Source: Cinnamomum chago (taxonomy: Eukaryota; Streptophyta; Magnoliopsida; Laurales; Lauraceae). From it: a DNA stretch of 64,000 bases. The position numbers and the translations under genes were made by a program. This document shows positions 23,728 through 35,354 of this stretch, piece after piece. The stretch's first letter is position 1, and every line of letters starts with the position of its first letter. Under the pieces are notes generated by a model that saw nothing but the letters and a program-made list of their open reading frames with translations, was not told the origin of the DNA and ran no database searches. The DNA is taken from NCBI GenBank assembly GCA_038049695.1, contig CP142460.1, positions 35,808,001 through 35,872,000 on the forward strand. Reading direction: 5' to 3'.

Positions 23728-25078
23728 TGATGAGAGCCTAAAAGATGCATTTTAGGCCCCTTAATGGGGACTTGGTTATACCGTCGAAAGAGATTAATTA
23801 GCTTAATTTTGTTATTTTATTGTTTGTAGGTATTACAAATGCAACGAGGGAAATTCAGAGCTAAAATAGAAGAAATCCCACAAAGCATGACAAACCGGAG
23901 TTGCAATTAAGAAAGCTGCCAAATATGGGAAGAGACTCAAATAAGAAAGCAAAGCAAGAGTCCAAACATGCCTTGGACATCCAACATGGGTCCCACTCAC
24001 CCCATAGCATGCCAACATGGAAGGTCTTCTAATTGTACCATGATTCTCGGAATTTTCAGGGGCAGCAACTTGAAATGGTCATAACTTTCAACTCGAGTGT
24101 CAGATTCGTGAAATCTATGTACCGTTGGAAAGATCTTTTCGAGTAGATATCCGTGGAGTCCAAGATTATATAAATCGGAGCTATATCGAGGGAGATATGA
24201 CCTCGTAAAGTTCGCTGTGATGACCAGTGGGCCCAGACCCGACGGGAATCCGACTCCTGCACGAATTGAAGACCTTTTTCACCCCAAAACTTATAAATAA
24301 GAGCCCAAACTCGTTTTTGGATATATACACGACTTGGGAGAAGGTCTGAAGAAGGTTTTGGAGCTTTTGGGAGCGTAGCCATGGCGATTTCATCAGAGAT
24401 TCTTCGCCAATCATCTTCCATGCGTAACTAATTCCTCATCTTTGGGTTGCGATGAAGCCCTAACCTTTTGTTTATGTTGATGTATAGGTTTAGGGTTTAT
24501 TTTAAACGCTTTTGATTATATGACAAGATGTTAATCCATTGATTGGATTTTATGAATGCAATATTTCTTTCTTTGGTATTTTAATCTTGTAGATTTGAAT
24601 ACTAAGTCATATAATGATGCTTGAATGAATGTGCTTGTTAGATTTAGGATAATCTATGCCATAGAGATAGGTTATGCCCTGATTTACATCCACATCCTTT
24701 ATTTATTGACTCTGAAGGTTTGTAACCAAGACGAGTCTCTGTAGCGTTGACAGTAAAACCCTAAGCCTATACTTGCCATTGTGCGAGGTTAGAGTGTATT
24801 CGTGCCCTTAGATCTTTTCTCTGATTGAATCAACCCTGTCTTTTAATTTGTTCATTTAGGAAATACAATCAATCAACCCATTACTTCATTTTCTAATAGG
24901 ATTAGTTTAATAATCAGAACTTTGTTTTCCAATAGGATTAGTTTAGGAATTTAGGAAACAACGCAACTTAGCCTTTTTGTCCCAGTGGATACGATACTCG
25001 GTTAACATCTCTGCTTTTGCAAGCGGAGATAGTAGCGGAGAATAATTTATATTTGAAACCCTGTTCTAGGATTGATCA
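23728..25078 (+). repeat. Athila 3' LTR
   Basis: 1351 bp, TGATGAGAGCC...GGATTGATCA, followed by GCACG. It is near-identical to 12812-14162. Confidence 0.95.
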
Positions 25079-25083
25079 GCACG

Positions 25084-26703
25084 TCATCCACTTCAAGACC
25101 CTAATAGGAGCTATTGCGGATCAAGGTGCCCTCAAGATCTGTCTCTTTGCAAGTACCCTAAAAAGTACGGCCTTTGATTGGTACTCCACTCTGCCGGAGA
25201 AATCCATTCAAAACTTGAACATGTTGGAGACACGCTTCCTGACCCACTTCAAAGTTGAGGATCATCCTGTTACTATGGCGCAGCTCTGCAGCCTAAAATA
25301 GGGAAAGAATGAGTCAACATATGACTTCATTCACAAGTGGAAGGCGATGGCATACAAGTGCTCAGATGTACTGCCACAAGCGTCGCTGGTCGACATTTTC
25401 CATAACAACATGAGAGCAAGGATCAGCTCCATGATCATTGGCAATAAATCAAAGAATCTAGGAGAACTCCTAGAAACATCTATGGAAGCTGAGGATTAAA
25501 GACCTCAATAGTCAGAAATCATCGAAGAAAGAGCCGACTACCATTACGACCTCAAAACCAAAGAAAAACGAGGTTATTTATGTGCAAACTAAGTCAGCTC
25601 CTCAGTAGCAAAAAAAGGCTAAAAATAAAGCTGCAGGTAAGAAACTGGAACTCTCTGAGGCCTTCAAAGAACGAGCTGAAAAAAAAAATACCCGTTCAAT
25701 GAAAATATTGAAAAAATCTTTGGAGCTCTTTTAGCAAATGGCAAACTCAACTTGCCAGACCCTAAAAGACCGGGAGATGTTGGGAAAACCAACGATCCTC
25801 GGTATTGTCCATATCATCAGACGGTCTCGCATCCTCTCAATCAATGCTTTGTTGTGAAAGATAAGATCAACGAGATGTGGAAAAATGGAGTCATCACCTT
25901 TGAAAAAAACTATGGGTCTGCCTCAGTCAACATGGTGTCATATGGACAAACTTCAAAGTCACCAAAGGAGAAGATCACTACTTCCTTCAAGGTGATAAAA
26001 ATGATTCAAACGTCCCAAGAGTTGGTTCCTTATCCAACGCCAGACGGACAACCTATATGGGTGCATCCCGATCTCCTTGATGATGAAAATTGGGAGGTCA
26101 TCAAAACAAAGCCGACTGCTCAACAGCGAAGGCAAGCCGGAGACAACTCCACAAGCTTAGACAGCAGGAGAAAGCTCAACCAAAATAAGAAGTCTTTGAA
26201 AAGGCAGAAACCTCTTCTACTGCTTCACTGGCAGCAACAGAAGAGTCCGTTCCCAAGACTTCAAGGGTAGCAAGAAATTTCACCCTTGGTGATTTCATGT
26301 CACCGCAGCTAAGAAATGAAGCTACGCAGGGGGCATCATATTCTTGTAACTCAGTAATTGGATTATCCATGGTTCGATACGAGTCCAGTGAAACTGCTAG
26401 TGACACCGACGAGTGGGAGGAATCCCTTGAAACAGGAGAATACCTCTCTAATGAAGAATGGATTCCTGAATCTCATCTTATGCTAGTAATCTGGTATAAT
26501 CCCTTACAGCCACAAGGATCCTGGTCCGATGATGAAGAAGACCAAGAGGCTGTTCAAGAAAATGCTATCGATCCAACACCTGCCAATGCTCTAGTAGAAC
26601 CCAACATTGATGAACCACAAGGAGCAAAGGACAAAGAAGATTTGGCTCCCATGCTCGATCCTGAAGAATATGAGGGAATCTTTCAGCGTTTTTCCATAGA
26701 TTA
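25084..26703 (+). pseudogene. gag: Tat-like gypsy gag, C-terminal part
   Basis: This resumes the gag interrupted at 12811: FKTLIGAIADQGALKICLF, then W-Y-S-T-L-P and F-L-T-H-F motifs of Retrotrans_gag. Stops at 25299-25301 and near 25497 are in frame. A further part (25752-26270) has a histidine/cysteine cluster, RYCPYHQTVSHPLNQCF, typical of the zinc-like motif after gag in this lineage. 26297-26703 is acidic linker. Several stops and shifts show long decay. Confidence 0.72.
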
Positions 26704-27570
26704 AGAGCAGGATGATATCAATCACCTTCGTCATAATCAAAATCCAGCGCCATAAGTCTTTGAAGATTTACAAGTACCTCCTCCGATAATCCTGGAAAAT
26801 GAAGAAAGCTGCTGGATTGATGATCATCTTACATCAAAGGATGAGTCCGATTTCCAACAGTCTATTCTGGGGGCGTCTCCTATCGGGGCAACCTGTAATG
26901 CGATAGCTCAGGATGATAATACTTTTAAAGCTTCATCTGCCGAAGACACATACTCTCAGACTACATCTGGCAGTATATCTTCTAGAGCTACATCTTCTCA
27001 GGTGACTTCCACTGAGATATCACCTTCTCAGCCTTCGTCCCTTGAAACTGTGACATCAAAATTCACACCCCTTCCAACCAATCATCCTGAAGAAACTCCT
27101 GAAGTCCTCTTCAATGAAAACTCGATCAACTGGCCCTAGACACCTGACCTCATAGGATACGTCTAAACCGATAAATTACTCAACAAGGAAGAAAAGTTGC
27201 TGGATGCTGTTCAAGACTTGTTCCCGGAAAATGCTCCGTGCAACGCAATCACTTAGGACGGTAATGTTGCTACAGAGATGTCTTCAACAAATGAGAAGGA
27301 TCAACCCCATGAATCCGAAGGCAATCTTCCAAACGAAGAACCTTCTCTAGAAGCTCTTGAAGTTGGTAGAGGTACCCACTCTGGCTGGGATTACCACAAA
27401 AATTACAACCAACCTTCTTCTTCTTATGTAAATCCTTCGGGAAAGCAAGTTGTAAATGCCCCAAGTGGCAACAATAATGAAAATATAGGCCCCAAGGAGG
27501 CTTTCAAGTACAACTTGATTGAGCACTTCAAACACATACCTACACGACTGCCATCCTTGACTTATTACGA
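26704..27570 (+). pseudogene. Linker region between gag and protease of the Tat-like element
   Basis: A serine/threonine/proline-rich reading continues with scattered stops (26702-26704 TAA; more near 26752, 27137, 27164 and 27253). 27278-27619 is open and ends with LPSLTYYECLHT, the lead-in to the next domain. That domain continues in another frame from 27571, so a frameshift lies around 27570. There is no catalytic motif. Confidence 0.5.
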
Positions 27571-28662
27571 ATGTCTCCACACACTCGTGATAATCTCATT
27601 TCAGAACTGCAAAGACTGAATACAGATATCGACAGACATGCTCCACAAGTCCTGCAAATTGAAATGGACTATAGGATCAAAGTATCGAATACTTCCTCAA
27701 AGGGAGAAAAAAAGAAAATCGAGGGATCAGGCATTGAATGCCTCTTGGTTCAGAAAGCAGCAAGTGCAACCATCATGTTCAATAAGGATGACCTCCTACT
27801 GGGCGAGACAAAGCACAACCGACCCTTGTACTTCACAAGGTACGTCAAAGAAATGCCAATACACAGAGTCCAGATCGACCCAGGTTCTGCACTCAACCTC
27901 ATCTCTACTTTGGCACTCAAAGAACTGGGCATTCCACCTAGTAAGCTGAGTCACACATCTGTATCCATCTTTGGATATGATAGGAGTGCTCAAAGGCCTA
28001 TCGGCAAAATCAGGTTCAAATTGCAAATCAGTGATCTTATCTTTGAAGTCACTGTGTATGAAATAAGAACCCCTTCATGCTACAACATCCTTCTTGGATG
28101 CCCCTGGATACACGAGAATTGTGTCGTCCCTTCAACTTTACATCAATGCATCAAGTTCGTTGGCAATGACGACTTGATACATCGCGTGTTTGCAGAAAAA
28201 AAGCCCTTCAAAGGCAAAGATGTTCATTTTGCAGACGCCCAAAAGTACAAGGATGAAAAAGAGGAAGAAACAACACCCTTTGCCGAAAATCTCCAAAAAG
28301 AGAAGGGCAAGGCTCCTCAGCAATCATCGAAAGAAAACAAACCTTCTGGCAAATCTGAAGAGAGCAATCCATCTCCCTTCATTGTCTCCCTCAAATCTAC
28401 CAAGTCTTTGGTAATCACCACCAAAACAAAGAAGATAAAACAAAACACCGGGGGCAAGTTTGTTGTTTCCTTCGTCTCTATCATGTAAGACACAGATTTG
28501 GATTCAGAGCCAGAAGACGATACACCGTCAAGTCAAGCTAATACTCAGCAAGTTCAACCTGCTCTCAGTCCGTTGGACACACCTGCCGACGTAAAAGACC
28601 TTGCGTCTGCTTCCTTCATCGTTCCGGCAACTACGGTAGAAGAAAAGCCAATCTTCTTCCAC
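27571..28662 (+). pseudogene. Tat-like gypsy aspartic protease
   Basis: MSPHTRDNLISELQRL leads into a protease-type domain with IDPGSALNLIS (catalytic Asp at 27877-27879, DPGS for the usual DTG/DSG) and CYNILLGCPWIH, the standard second motif. The open frame ends at 28486-28488; decayed sequence continues to about 28662, where copia sequence begins abruptly. No RT, RNase H or integrase of this element is in the window, so the copia junction removed or displaced them. Confidence 0.72.
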
Positions 28663-29025
28663 ACCTACAATGTATGAGATACATGATACTGAAACAATTG
28701 ATAGACCATCATTAAAGAGGAAGTCACCTTCATCTAATCCAACAAAACTTTGGCACTTGAGGCTAGGTCATATAACCTAAACATGATTGACAGGCTAGTG
28801 AAAGATAGTATCTTGCTTTCACTGGTGGTAGAACCAATGCCTGTCTGCGGGTCCTGTCTGGAATGCAAAATGACCAAAAGACCATTTTCATCTAAGGGCA
28901 ATATGGCCAAAGATTTATTGGAATTAGTGCATACTGATGTGTGTAGACCCATTAATGTTAGGGCCAGAGGAGGATATGAGTATTTCATCACTTTCACAGA
29001 TGATTACACAAGATATGGATACATA
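28663..29025 (+). pseudogene. Copia copy 1: GAG-pre-integrase and start of integrase
   Basis: LWHLRLGH, then C-x2-C (VCGSCLECKMTKRPF) and TFTDDYTRYGY with the first catalytic Asp of integrase. Compared with copy 2, one base is missing near 28780, shifting the frame. The CACTA insertion falls right after the GYI codons. Confidence 0.8.
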
Positions 29026-29039
29026 CACTACACCAAACC

Positions 29040-29490
29040 TGGTCTTTTACGGCGCGCATTTTGCGCCGTAAACCAAGTTTCACGGCGCAAAGTATCGTGC
29101 CGTAAAAGCTCCAGCCGTAAAAGGATATGTGTATTAACGACGCGCATTTGCGGGCCGTAACATACTCAAATGCACGCCGTAAGTGAAGCTTGCTATGACT
29201 TTCAGAACATATTCACGACGCTAAATGAATGCCGTTAAGGAAGGTCTTTTACGACGCGCAAGGAGGGCCGTTAAAGAGTTGGTTACTTTTAACTTATGGC
29301 GCACATGACACGCCGTGAAAACGTATTAGAATATGTAATAATGACGTGCACGCGCAGGCCGTAAATTAATTTTGTAAATCGTTGTTACGGCGTGTAGGCG
29401 TAGGCCATAAGTGGGTTTCTAGATCGAATTTACGGCGTGCAAAGAGGGCCGTAAAAGGATTGGAAAGATCTAATATACGGCGTGCATCTG
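29040..29490. repeat. Left subterminal repeats of the CACTA element
   Basis: About a dozen inverted pairs of the form TTACGGCGYGCA...GCCGTAA, spaced 20-40 bases apart. The matching set at the right end lies at 35125-35335. Such repeats are known transposase (TNPA-type) binding sites in En/Spm elements; here that is by analogy. Confidence 0.85.
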
Positions 29491-30550
29491 GCGCTGTGAT
29501 TGTGTTTTTTTTTTTTTAAAAAAAACAAAAAAATTGAATGTAAACCATTAATATCCTGTTAAATTGAAACTAAATTCAACCAATACAAAACAGTTGTGCC
29601 CATACATGAATGAAATCTATTAAACTTTGTAGTCCTCTTTCAACCTAAAGTGAAGAAACAAAATCAATATTTCAACATATCAATGTTACCAATGCAATTT
29701 TAGAAACAAAAGCCTTAGTATTTGTTCTTAATACAACAAAAGTGAACCACAAAAAAAAAAAAAAAAAAAAGAAGAAGAAAAAAAAAACTCCCAAAAAAGA
29801 TACCCATGAAGCTGGAAGGAACTAAAATTGTGTCCTTCCAATACTTATCAGCAAAATCTGTACAAACAAAAGAAATTTGACATAATCGTTACTGCAATAT
29901 TAGGTAGCACATAACTTCACCACCCCAAATAATTTTTAAATGTTAAAGAGATGTAGAGATGTAGTAGTAGTGTAGATTTCTATCAGAAGTGTTTGCTTTT
30001 ATTTGTAGACAAGAATGATGGGGCTCACAGAGACATTACTAGGCCCCAAAAATCAATTCAGAGTTGATTGAAATGAAATCTCTACATATAACGTACCTGA
30101 AAAGTGTGAACCACTTTCATATATATTATATATGTATGTGATTGCCCATCAACAACTCAAACCAGTTTACATTCCAGAAAGAAAAAGTGAAAGCAAGGTT
30201 TAAAAATCCAAGTAACATGTAAATCAACTCATCAAGTCATCAGTATTGCATAAACAAGTACATCATCGTCAAACTACTTATCAGCTGCTTAATCAAGATC
30301 ACTAAGTTGTAGGTAGCATCAACAAGGTTTAAAAATCCAATCCTAATTCCCACAAGCAGGTTCAAGATAATTTAGATTTGATGATTTGAAACCCAAAAAC
30401 TCAATCGAAGATTTTTTACCTCTCATCTTCTAACAAGGTACGATGTACTTGATCGGCCATGCAAGACACTACAACATATTCCAAAAAAAAAAAACCAATT
30501 ATATGATATTAAAATGCATGCAAGGAAAAAGAGTTAAAATTCATTTATCG
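29491..30550. other. CACTA interior, no gene seen
   Basis: A/T-rich sequence with A-runs (29752-29770, 30482-30493) and no reading frame of note. A CACTACAACA at about 30466, preceded by AGA, could be the left end of a nested element (see findings). Confidence 0.4.
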
Positions 30551-30557
30551 AACTCAC

Positions 30558-30776
30558 CTGCAAGGAAACAATCAAGACCATGGAAGCGCTCCTGCAACCA
30601 ATATCAGTAATATAGAAAAAAAGGAAAAAATCAGCCTCATTTCTTAGGAGTGGAAAAAGTAAAGATGTAGTCCATTAAATAGATAATTTAAAAGCACTTA
30701 CAAGTCCTTTAAGAATTTCAAGACAAAGTATGACAAAACTTTAGTTGCGGACTGAGGAAACAAGAAGTTTAACTCC
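30558..30776 (-). pseudogene. Candidate captured gene fragment: two small exons
   Basis: On the minus strand, TTTTTTGCAG precedes a 75-base exon (30776-30702) that ends before GTAAGT and is open in one frame (ELNFLFPQSATKVLSYFV, continuing for 25 codons in all). After a short A/T-rich intron, GGTTGCAG precedes a 34-base exon (30591-30558) ending before GTGAGT. Both have canonical GT-AG borders. The protein family is not recognised. It may be part of a transposon gene or a host gene piece picked up by the CACTA element. Confidence 0.35.
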
Positions 30777-33600
30777 CTGCAAAAAAAATCCATGCAATGT
30801 ATGCTTAGAGAGAGGGAGAGAGAGTTGAATACCAAAACAAAATAAATTTAAGTTGTTATCATCCTACAGCCTTGGCCTCATCCATCAACCTTGGAACTCC
30901 ATGTCTAGGCTCCACCTGATCACCAAAAACAACTGACATGCATACAAACCTCTTCCTCATCCTCACCAAAAAGAAAAATTATCACTACTGCCACTGTCCA
31001 AATTGTCTATATGACGCCTACCAACTACTATTCTATTCTTTTCACCATCACCAAATGTGTATGCATATTGGTGGGCTATTGATGGTTGTCCAAATGTGTA
31101 TGTAAAATGGTGGGCTGTTTCTTCTTCACTAACAGGTCCTAAGAACAAGTATAAGTAACATGCCTTGAATCTCTATTTTTTATTTTTGGTGTAGTGCTTG
31201 CATGCGATGCCACTACAAAAAAACAGAAAGAGAACATTGAGAATGCTCACAAGTGCAAGGGTGGATGAGGAAACACACCAAAAAAATTTGAAAAACACAT
31301 GTTTGAGACTTCTTAAGTGAAAAAGATTTTCCTTTACCCAGTAGAATTCCCAGGGTACTCCATGCTTCCCTATGTTCCATCATCAATTCATGTGCAACTC
31401 ATGCCAAGGGAGCCTTCACCACCAAGGCATTCTTGACTAAAGTTGTTCGTAGCAACTTGTAGAGAGGCAACAAAGCAGGAAGTTGCAGTTATAGGAGCTT
31501 TTAGCCTTTTCCAGACCCATTGTTACCGTGCACTCTCTTGCTCATCACTTTCTCTGAAGGTGGAGGTTTCAAATTTGTTATGGGAGCCACACTTTTCACC
31601 CTTGCTCATCACTTTCTCTTTGTTGGTTGCTACATAAGAAACCAAACTATAATCATTTATCATTCATGGAATACACACATCTAATGAAAGAATTTTCCCG
31701 TAAGAAAGCTCACCTTTTTTTCAACAGATTCTTTGAAATGGGCAAGCATTTGAACCATCTCTTCAATGGTTAACTGCCCAGACAATATTTCATTCTACTT
31801 CTAATAACACAGTATAAGTCACTTTACAAGAAAGAAACACCACCACAAACAGGGGATGAAGTGAGCAGAAAACATCGTGCAGTAGAAGAAGAAGAGACAG
31901 AGCAAGGGCTGAAATTTAAAACATTAAGCATGCCATTGTTTAAAAGAATGTTTTTTGCTGCTTTGTAGAGGACCCTATAATCCCTCTATGCAACCAATAA
32001 CACCTACATAAATGGCAAAACCAAAAAATCAGTTTCTTATCATAGAAGTCACACAACAGCACAATGGTTTCCATTTTTCGATATGAAATCATTTTTCACA
32101 AATCTCTAGCATTGTATCTATCCTTGGATAAAAGATAGCATTATAATACTACTCACATTGTATTTATCCTTGGATAAAACATCTTACAAGCTTACACTAT
32201 TGATATGGTTCTCTAATGGTATGTATTATAACATTTTGTTGATAGGAATAATATAAAAAACTCCAAATATTATAACTATGCTTAGATGAGATGACTTTGG
32301 GGTTGGAGCCTTTGGCCCAGTGGCCAGTGGTTTCTAAAGCCTATACTATCCCGATGCCCACATTTGCATCAGGATAGTGATCACACACATCTGACCTTTG
32401 ATCAGTGTTCTATTAAAATTATTTATATAAACTCATTTAAGTCTAGGATTAGGATAAACATCAGGTCAATGGGCCCTAGGTTGTTTTTAACCATTAATAA
32501 TCCTATCCCTCCCATATATGAGGGAAATTCCTAGAAAAATTATGGGTCATTCAGAAAAGTAAAAGAAGTATCTCTGTTTTCAAAACACCAATACTAGAGA
32601 ACGAGTAAAATTCTACAAAACCAAAGTCAATGAAAATAATAATGACTATTGTTATAAGAGAGTGAAAATTACCTATATATGTGTAGCACCAAATACTGAT
32701 GCAAAAACTAGAGAGAAACTCCAGTAACAATATAATGCAACAGGAAAGCTCAAAAGCAATATCACTTCCTCGTACTCATGTTTCCACTAAAGCAACCAAA
32801 ATCCACAAATTCACAAGGAATAACCGAATAACATCTTAAAAAAGAAGTATAAAACCATTCCATTAAAAAGAACATATTAAAAGCACCTAAATTATCGACA
32901 ATAGTTGATCCTTGTGATATTTACATTTCCATTTGTTAAAAAGAAAAAAAAACAAATCCAAAGAGGTGAATTGAACTTGGTATTGTATTTGAATTGAAGA
33001 GATGGCAGATTTATTTTGCAGATGATTTTATGGAGAGGAATAGCTTGATGAAGGAGAGAGGTGGGGAGGTACTTATTCCAACTCCTTTTTTTTTACAATC
33101 TTGGCTCATGGGGTTCACCAACTTCCATTGATGGACATGGGCAAGAAGGGGTTTGAGCTTGCAAGGACGGTTTTGGAGCCCAAAAGCCAACTTGGGTTGG
33201 TAGCCAGTGAGGGGTTCTTCTCAACTTGAGTTGGTAGCCAGTGAGGGGTTCTTCTCAACTTGAGTTTGTGAGATGGAGTTTTGGGGGGTTTTTTTTCCTT
33301 GTCAAACGTAAAAAATTTTGGTAGGAGATTGTGTTTACTTTGTCTATCTTGTATTTTCTGCTTCTTGATTAGTTATATTATTCAGAATAGAAACAAGCAA
33401 TTGCATATGAAGTGAATTTGTGTAGCGAAAAGGTTTCTTACCCAGATTCTGCGAGATTCTCTATTTCCCATATGTAGATTCCAAACAGAGTTCATAAACC
33501 CCAAAAGGCGGCAATGAAAATTGTGATCTGGCAATTGGATAACTAGCAGATCTAGTTCTATAAACGAAGAAACCAAAAAAAGAAACTGTAGAGAGAGAGA
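30777..33600. other. CACTA interior with scattered exon-like pieces
   Basis: Possible further minus-strand exon: the coding-like stretch around 31715-31790 (EEMVQMLAHFKESVEKK) ends before GTGAGC. A 34-bp direct repeat lies at 33189-33222 and 33223-33256. The short frames 30963-31148 (minus) and 31443-31637 (plus) are unassigned. I see no transposase motif on either strand. Confidence 0.3.
33189..33256. repeat. 34-bp direct repeat, two tandem copies
   Basis: Two adjacent copies (33189-33222 and 33223-33256) beginning AACTTG(G/A)GTTGGTAGCC, differing at one base. Probably a recent slip duplication. Confidence 0.85.
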
Positions 33601-34200
33601 GAGACTTACCTCTTTCAGATCCAGATGTAGATCGCGGTCGAGAGAAGAAGAAGAAGAAGAAAGAGGGTTTGTGCTAAGAAAGGTGGAGAAAAAAACGAGC
33701 AATGGCGAAAAGACGCGGTAGTTGAGATGTATATACGAGGAAATGGGTAGTAAAAACCAACCAATGAAAAGGTTTCTTACCTGAGTGATGGGTAGATGGT
33801 AATGGGCTATTACTAGAGAAAACCCGAAAAAAGAAGAAATCCTACGAAGATGGCTCTGTTGGGACTTGTAATCGTTGGATGGAGAGATGGGTTTGGAATG
33901 GAGTCGTGGGTTGGAACTTGCAGTTGTCGGATGATGAAGAGATGGAGAGATGAAAAGAGGGGCTTGGATTTAAGGAAAATAAAGAAGAAGGGAGGCTTCG
34001 ATGATGAATAGATGGATTTGGTGGAAAATGAAGAAGAAGAAAGGAAGGAAGAGATGGCGTTTGGTGATGGGGAGATTAGTTTTGGGGATTTTGTTTGTAG
34101 AGATGGCTCCATTGAGAGAGAAAGAGGACAGAGACTAGGGACTGGGAGGGAAAACAGGAAGAAGGGCGGGAGTGATGTAGTAGAGGGTGGATCTTTCCTA
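33400..34200 (-). other. Possible minus-strand leader exons inside CACTA
   Basis: On the minus strand a C/T-rich leader (33610-33700, with CTTCTTCTTC) ends in GAAAGAG|GTAAGT at 33609. A second possible exon ends in AATCTGG|GTAAGA near 33441 and includes ATGAACTCTG. The layout looks like the first exons of a transcript running leftward through the element, towards the exons at 30776 and 30591. No protein family is recognised. Confidence 0.3.
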
Positions 34201-34209
34201 GCTTTTTTC

Positions 34210-34602
34210 AGACGAGATTAACGACGTGTATGTACTGCTGTTTTGGAAAAAAAATGTCGCTAAAAAAATTTCATCATGGATTATTTTTAAGGAATTCTGC
34301 GACGAGAATTTTTTGTCGCAAATTTTTTTGAATAAAATATTGATTTACCAACGAAAATAACATGTCGCCAAATAACAGTTTCGTCGGAAAAACTTTACCT
34401 CTTGATGGAGCCAACTCCATTTTTTTGTGCCAAACTTTTCGTGGCAATATTTAGCGACAATTGAAAATTATCGTCGCTAAATAATTTGGTTTTTTATTTT
34501 TAGGAAACAAGATGAATATTTCGTCGCGAAAAACAACATTTAGTGACAAATTTTCAAAACGTCGCAAAATATTTGCCGCGAAAAATGATTTTTGTTGTAG
34601 TG
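34210..34602. repeat. Subterminal repeats and terminus of a second CACTA family
   Basis: Repeats of TCGTCGCTAAAT, TGTCGCAAA and GCGACGAAA in both orientations end in TTTTTGTTGTAGTG at 34602, a CACTA-type terminus followed by AGA. A candidate partner, CACTACAACA preceded by AGA, is at about 30466 but lacks these repeats. The segment after it (34603-34720) is a GAGAGA-rich microsatellite. Confidence 0.6.
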
Positions 34603-34789
34603 AGAGAGAGAGAGCGAGAGTGAGAGAAGAGCAGAGAGAGCAAAGACAAAAGAGAGAGAGCGAGAGTGAGGAAAGAAGAGAGAGCGAGAGTGAGAGGAGA
34701 GAACAGAGGAAAGAGGAGTTTTGGAGGGAGAGAGGCGCTGGGACCGAAAAGAGGGTTTTGGAGGCGCGAGGGGGAAAAATGTGGAACTG

Positions 34790-35115
34790 ATATAAGATAT
34801 TTTGGAGCAGCATATTATATCGGTTTTCCTAATAACCGATATTAAGGGATTTTTAAAACCGATATAAACTCATTGCTTTTTAGTAGTGTATATAATATCG
34901 GTTTCATAATAACCGATATAAAATATAGTAATTAATATCATATATTTGTAACCGATATTATATATAGCGATTTTTATATCGGTTACTATGTAACTGATAT
35001 AAAAAAATATCAACTGATATAAAAAACCTTGACTGAAGATATTATATCGGTTATATGAAAAACCGATATAGGGCAGTTTTTGTAACCGATATAAAATGTC
35101 CTTTTTTTAGTAGTG
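34790..35115. repeat. AACCGATATAA repeats with two TAGTAGTG termini (third CACTA family)
   Basis: About 13 copies of AACCGATAT or its complement occur in 325 bases. Two CACTA-like ends, TTTTTAGTAGTG, are present at 34888 and 35115, as if two copies ended in tandem. No left terminus CACTACTAAAA was found, so only the right ends are preserved. Confidence 0.6.
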
Positions 35116-35354
35116 AATAGATATTTACGGTGTCCGATGGAGGCCGTAAAAAGGTATTCATTTACGACCAGCATAGATCCTGCCGTAATTGACACTCATT
35201 TACGACGCGAGACACGTGCGCCGTTAAAAAAAGTAAAAAAAGAATTTTTACGACTCGCATTTCAGGCACGCCGTAATTTTATATCATTTACGGCGTGCAC
35301 CTGATGCAAGCTGTAATTTGCACGTCGTAAAAACCCTGATTTGGTGTAGTGATA

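Larger units (their letters stand above)
12812..25078 (+). mobile_element. Athila-type Ty3/gypsy retrotransposon, near complete (12,267 bp)
   Basis: Two LTRs of identical length (1351 bp), TG...CA ends, an Asp-tRNA primer-binding site, one long gag-pol frame, a downstream env-position ORF, a polypurine-type tract and a perfect GCACG target duplication (12807-12811 and 25079-25083) define a full element. By eye the LTRs differ at about 20 positions (about 98.5 percent identity), so the insertion is fairly recent. It sits inside the gag gene of an older gypsy element. It cannot make full-length protein: there is an in-frame stop in integrase and a frame break in the second ORF. Confidence 0.95.
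29026..35351. mobile_element. CACTA transposon, 6326 bp, TSD ATA, apparently non-autonomous
   Basis: The ends are a perfect 12-bp inverted repeat, CACTACACCAAA and TTTGGTGTAGTG, with ATA duplicated at 29023-29025 and 35352-35354. Both ends hold many copies of short subterminal repeats related to TTTACGGCGTGC. The interior has no recognisable transposase. It contains gene-like minus-strand exons and, near the right end, the terminal regions of two other CACTA families (34210-34602 and 34790-35115), so it is a composite. Excision restores the copia reading frame. Confidence 0.9.

Noticed and set aside
31212..34602. CACTACAAAAAAACAG (31212) as mate of the 34602 terminus
   Set aside because: Only the first eight bases match and the 3-base flanks disagree.
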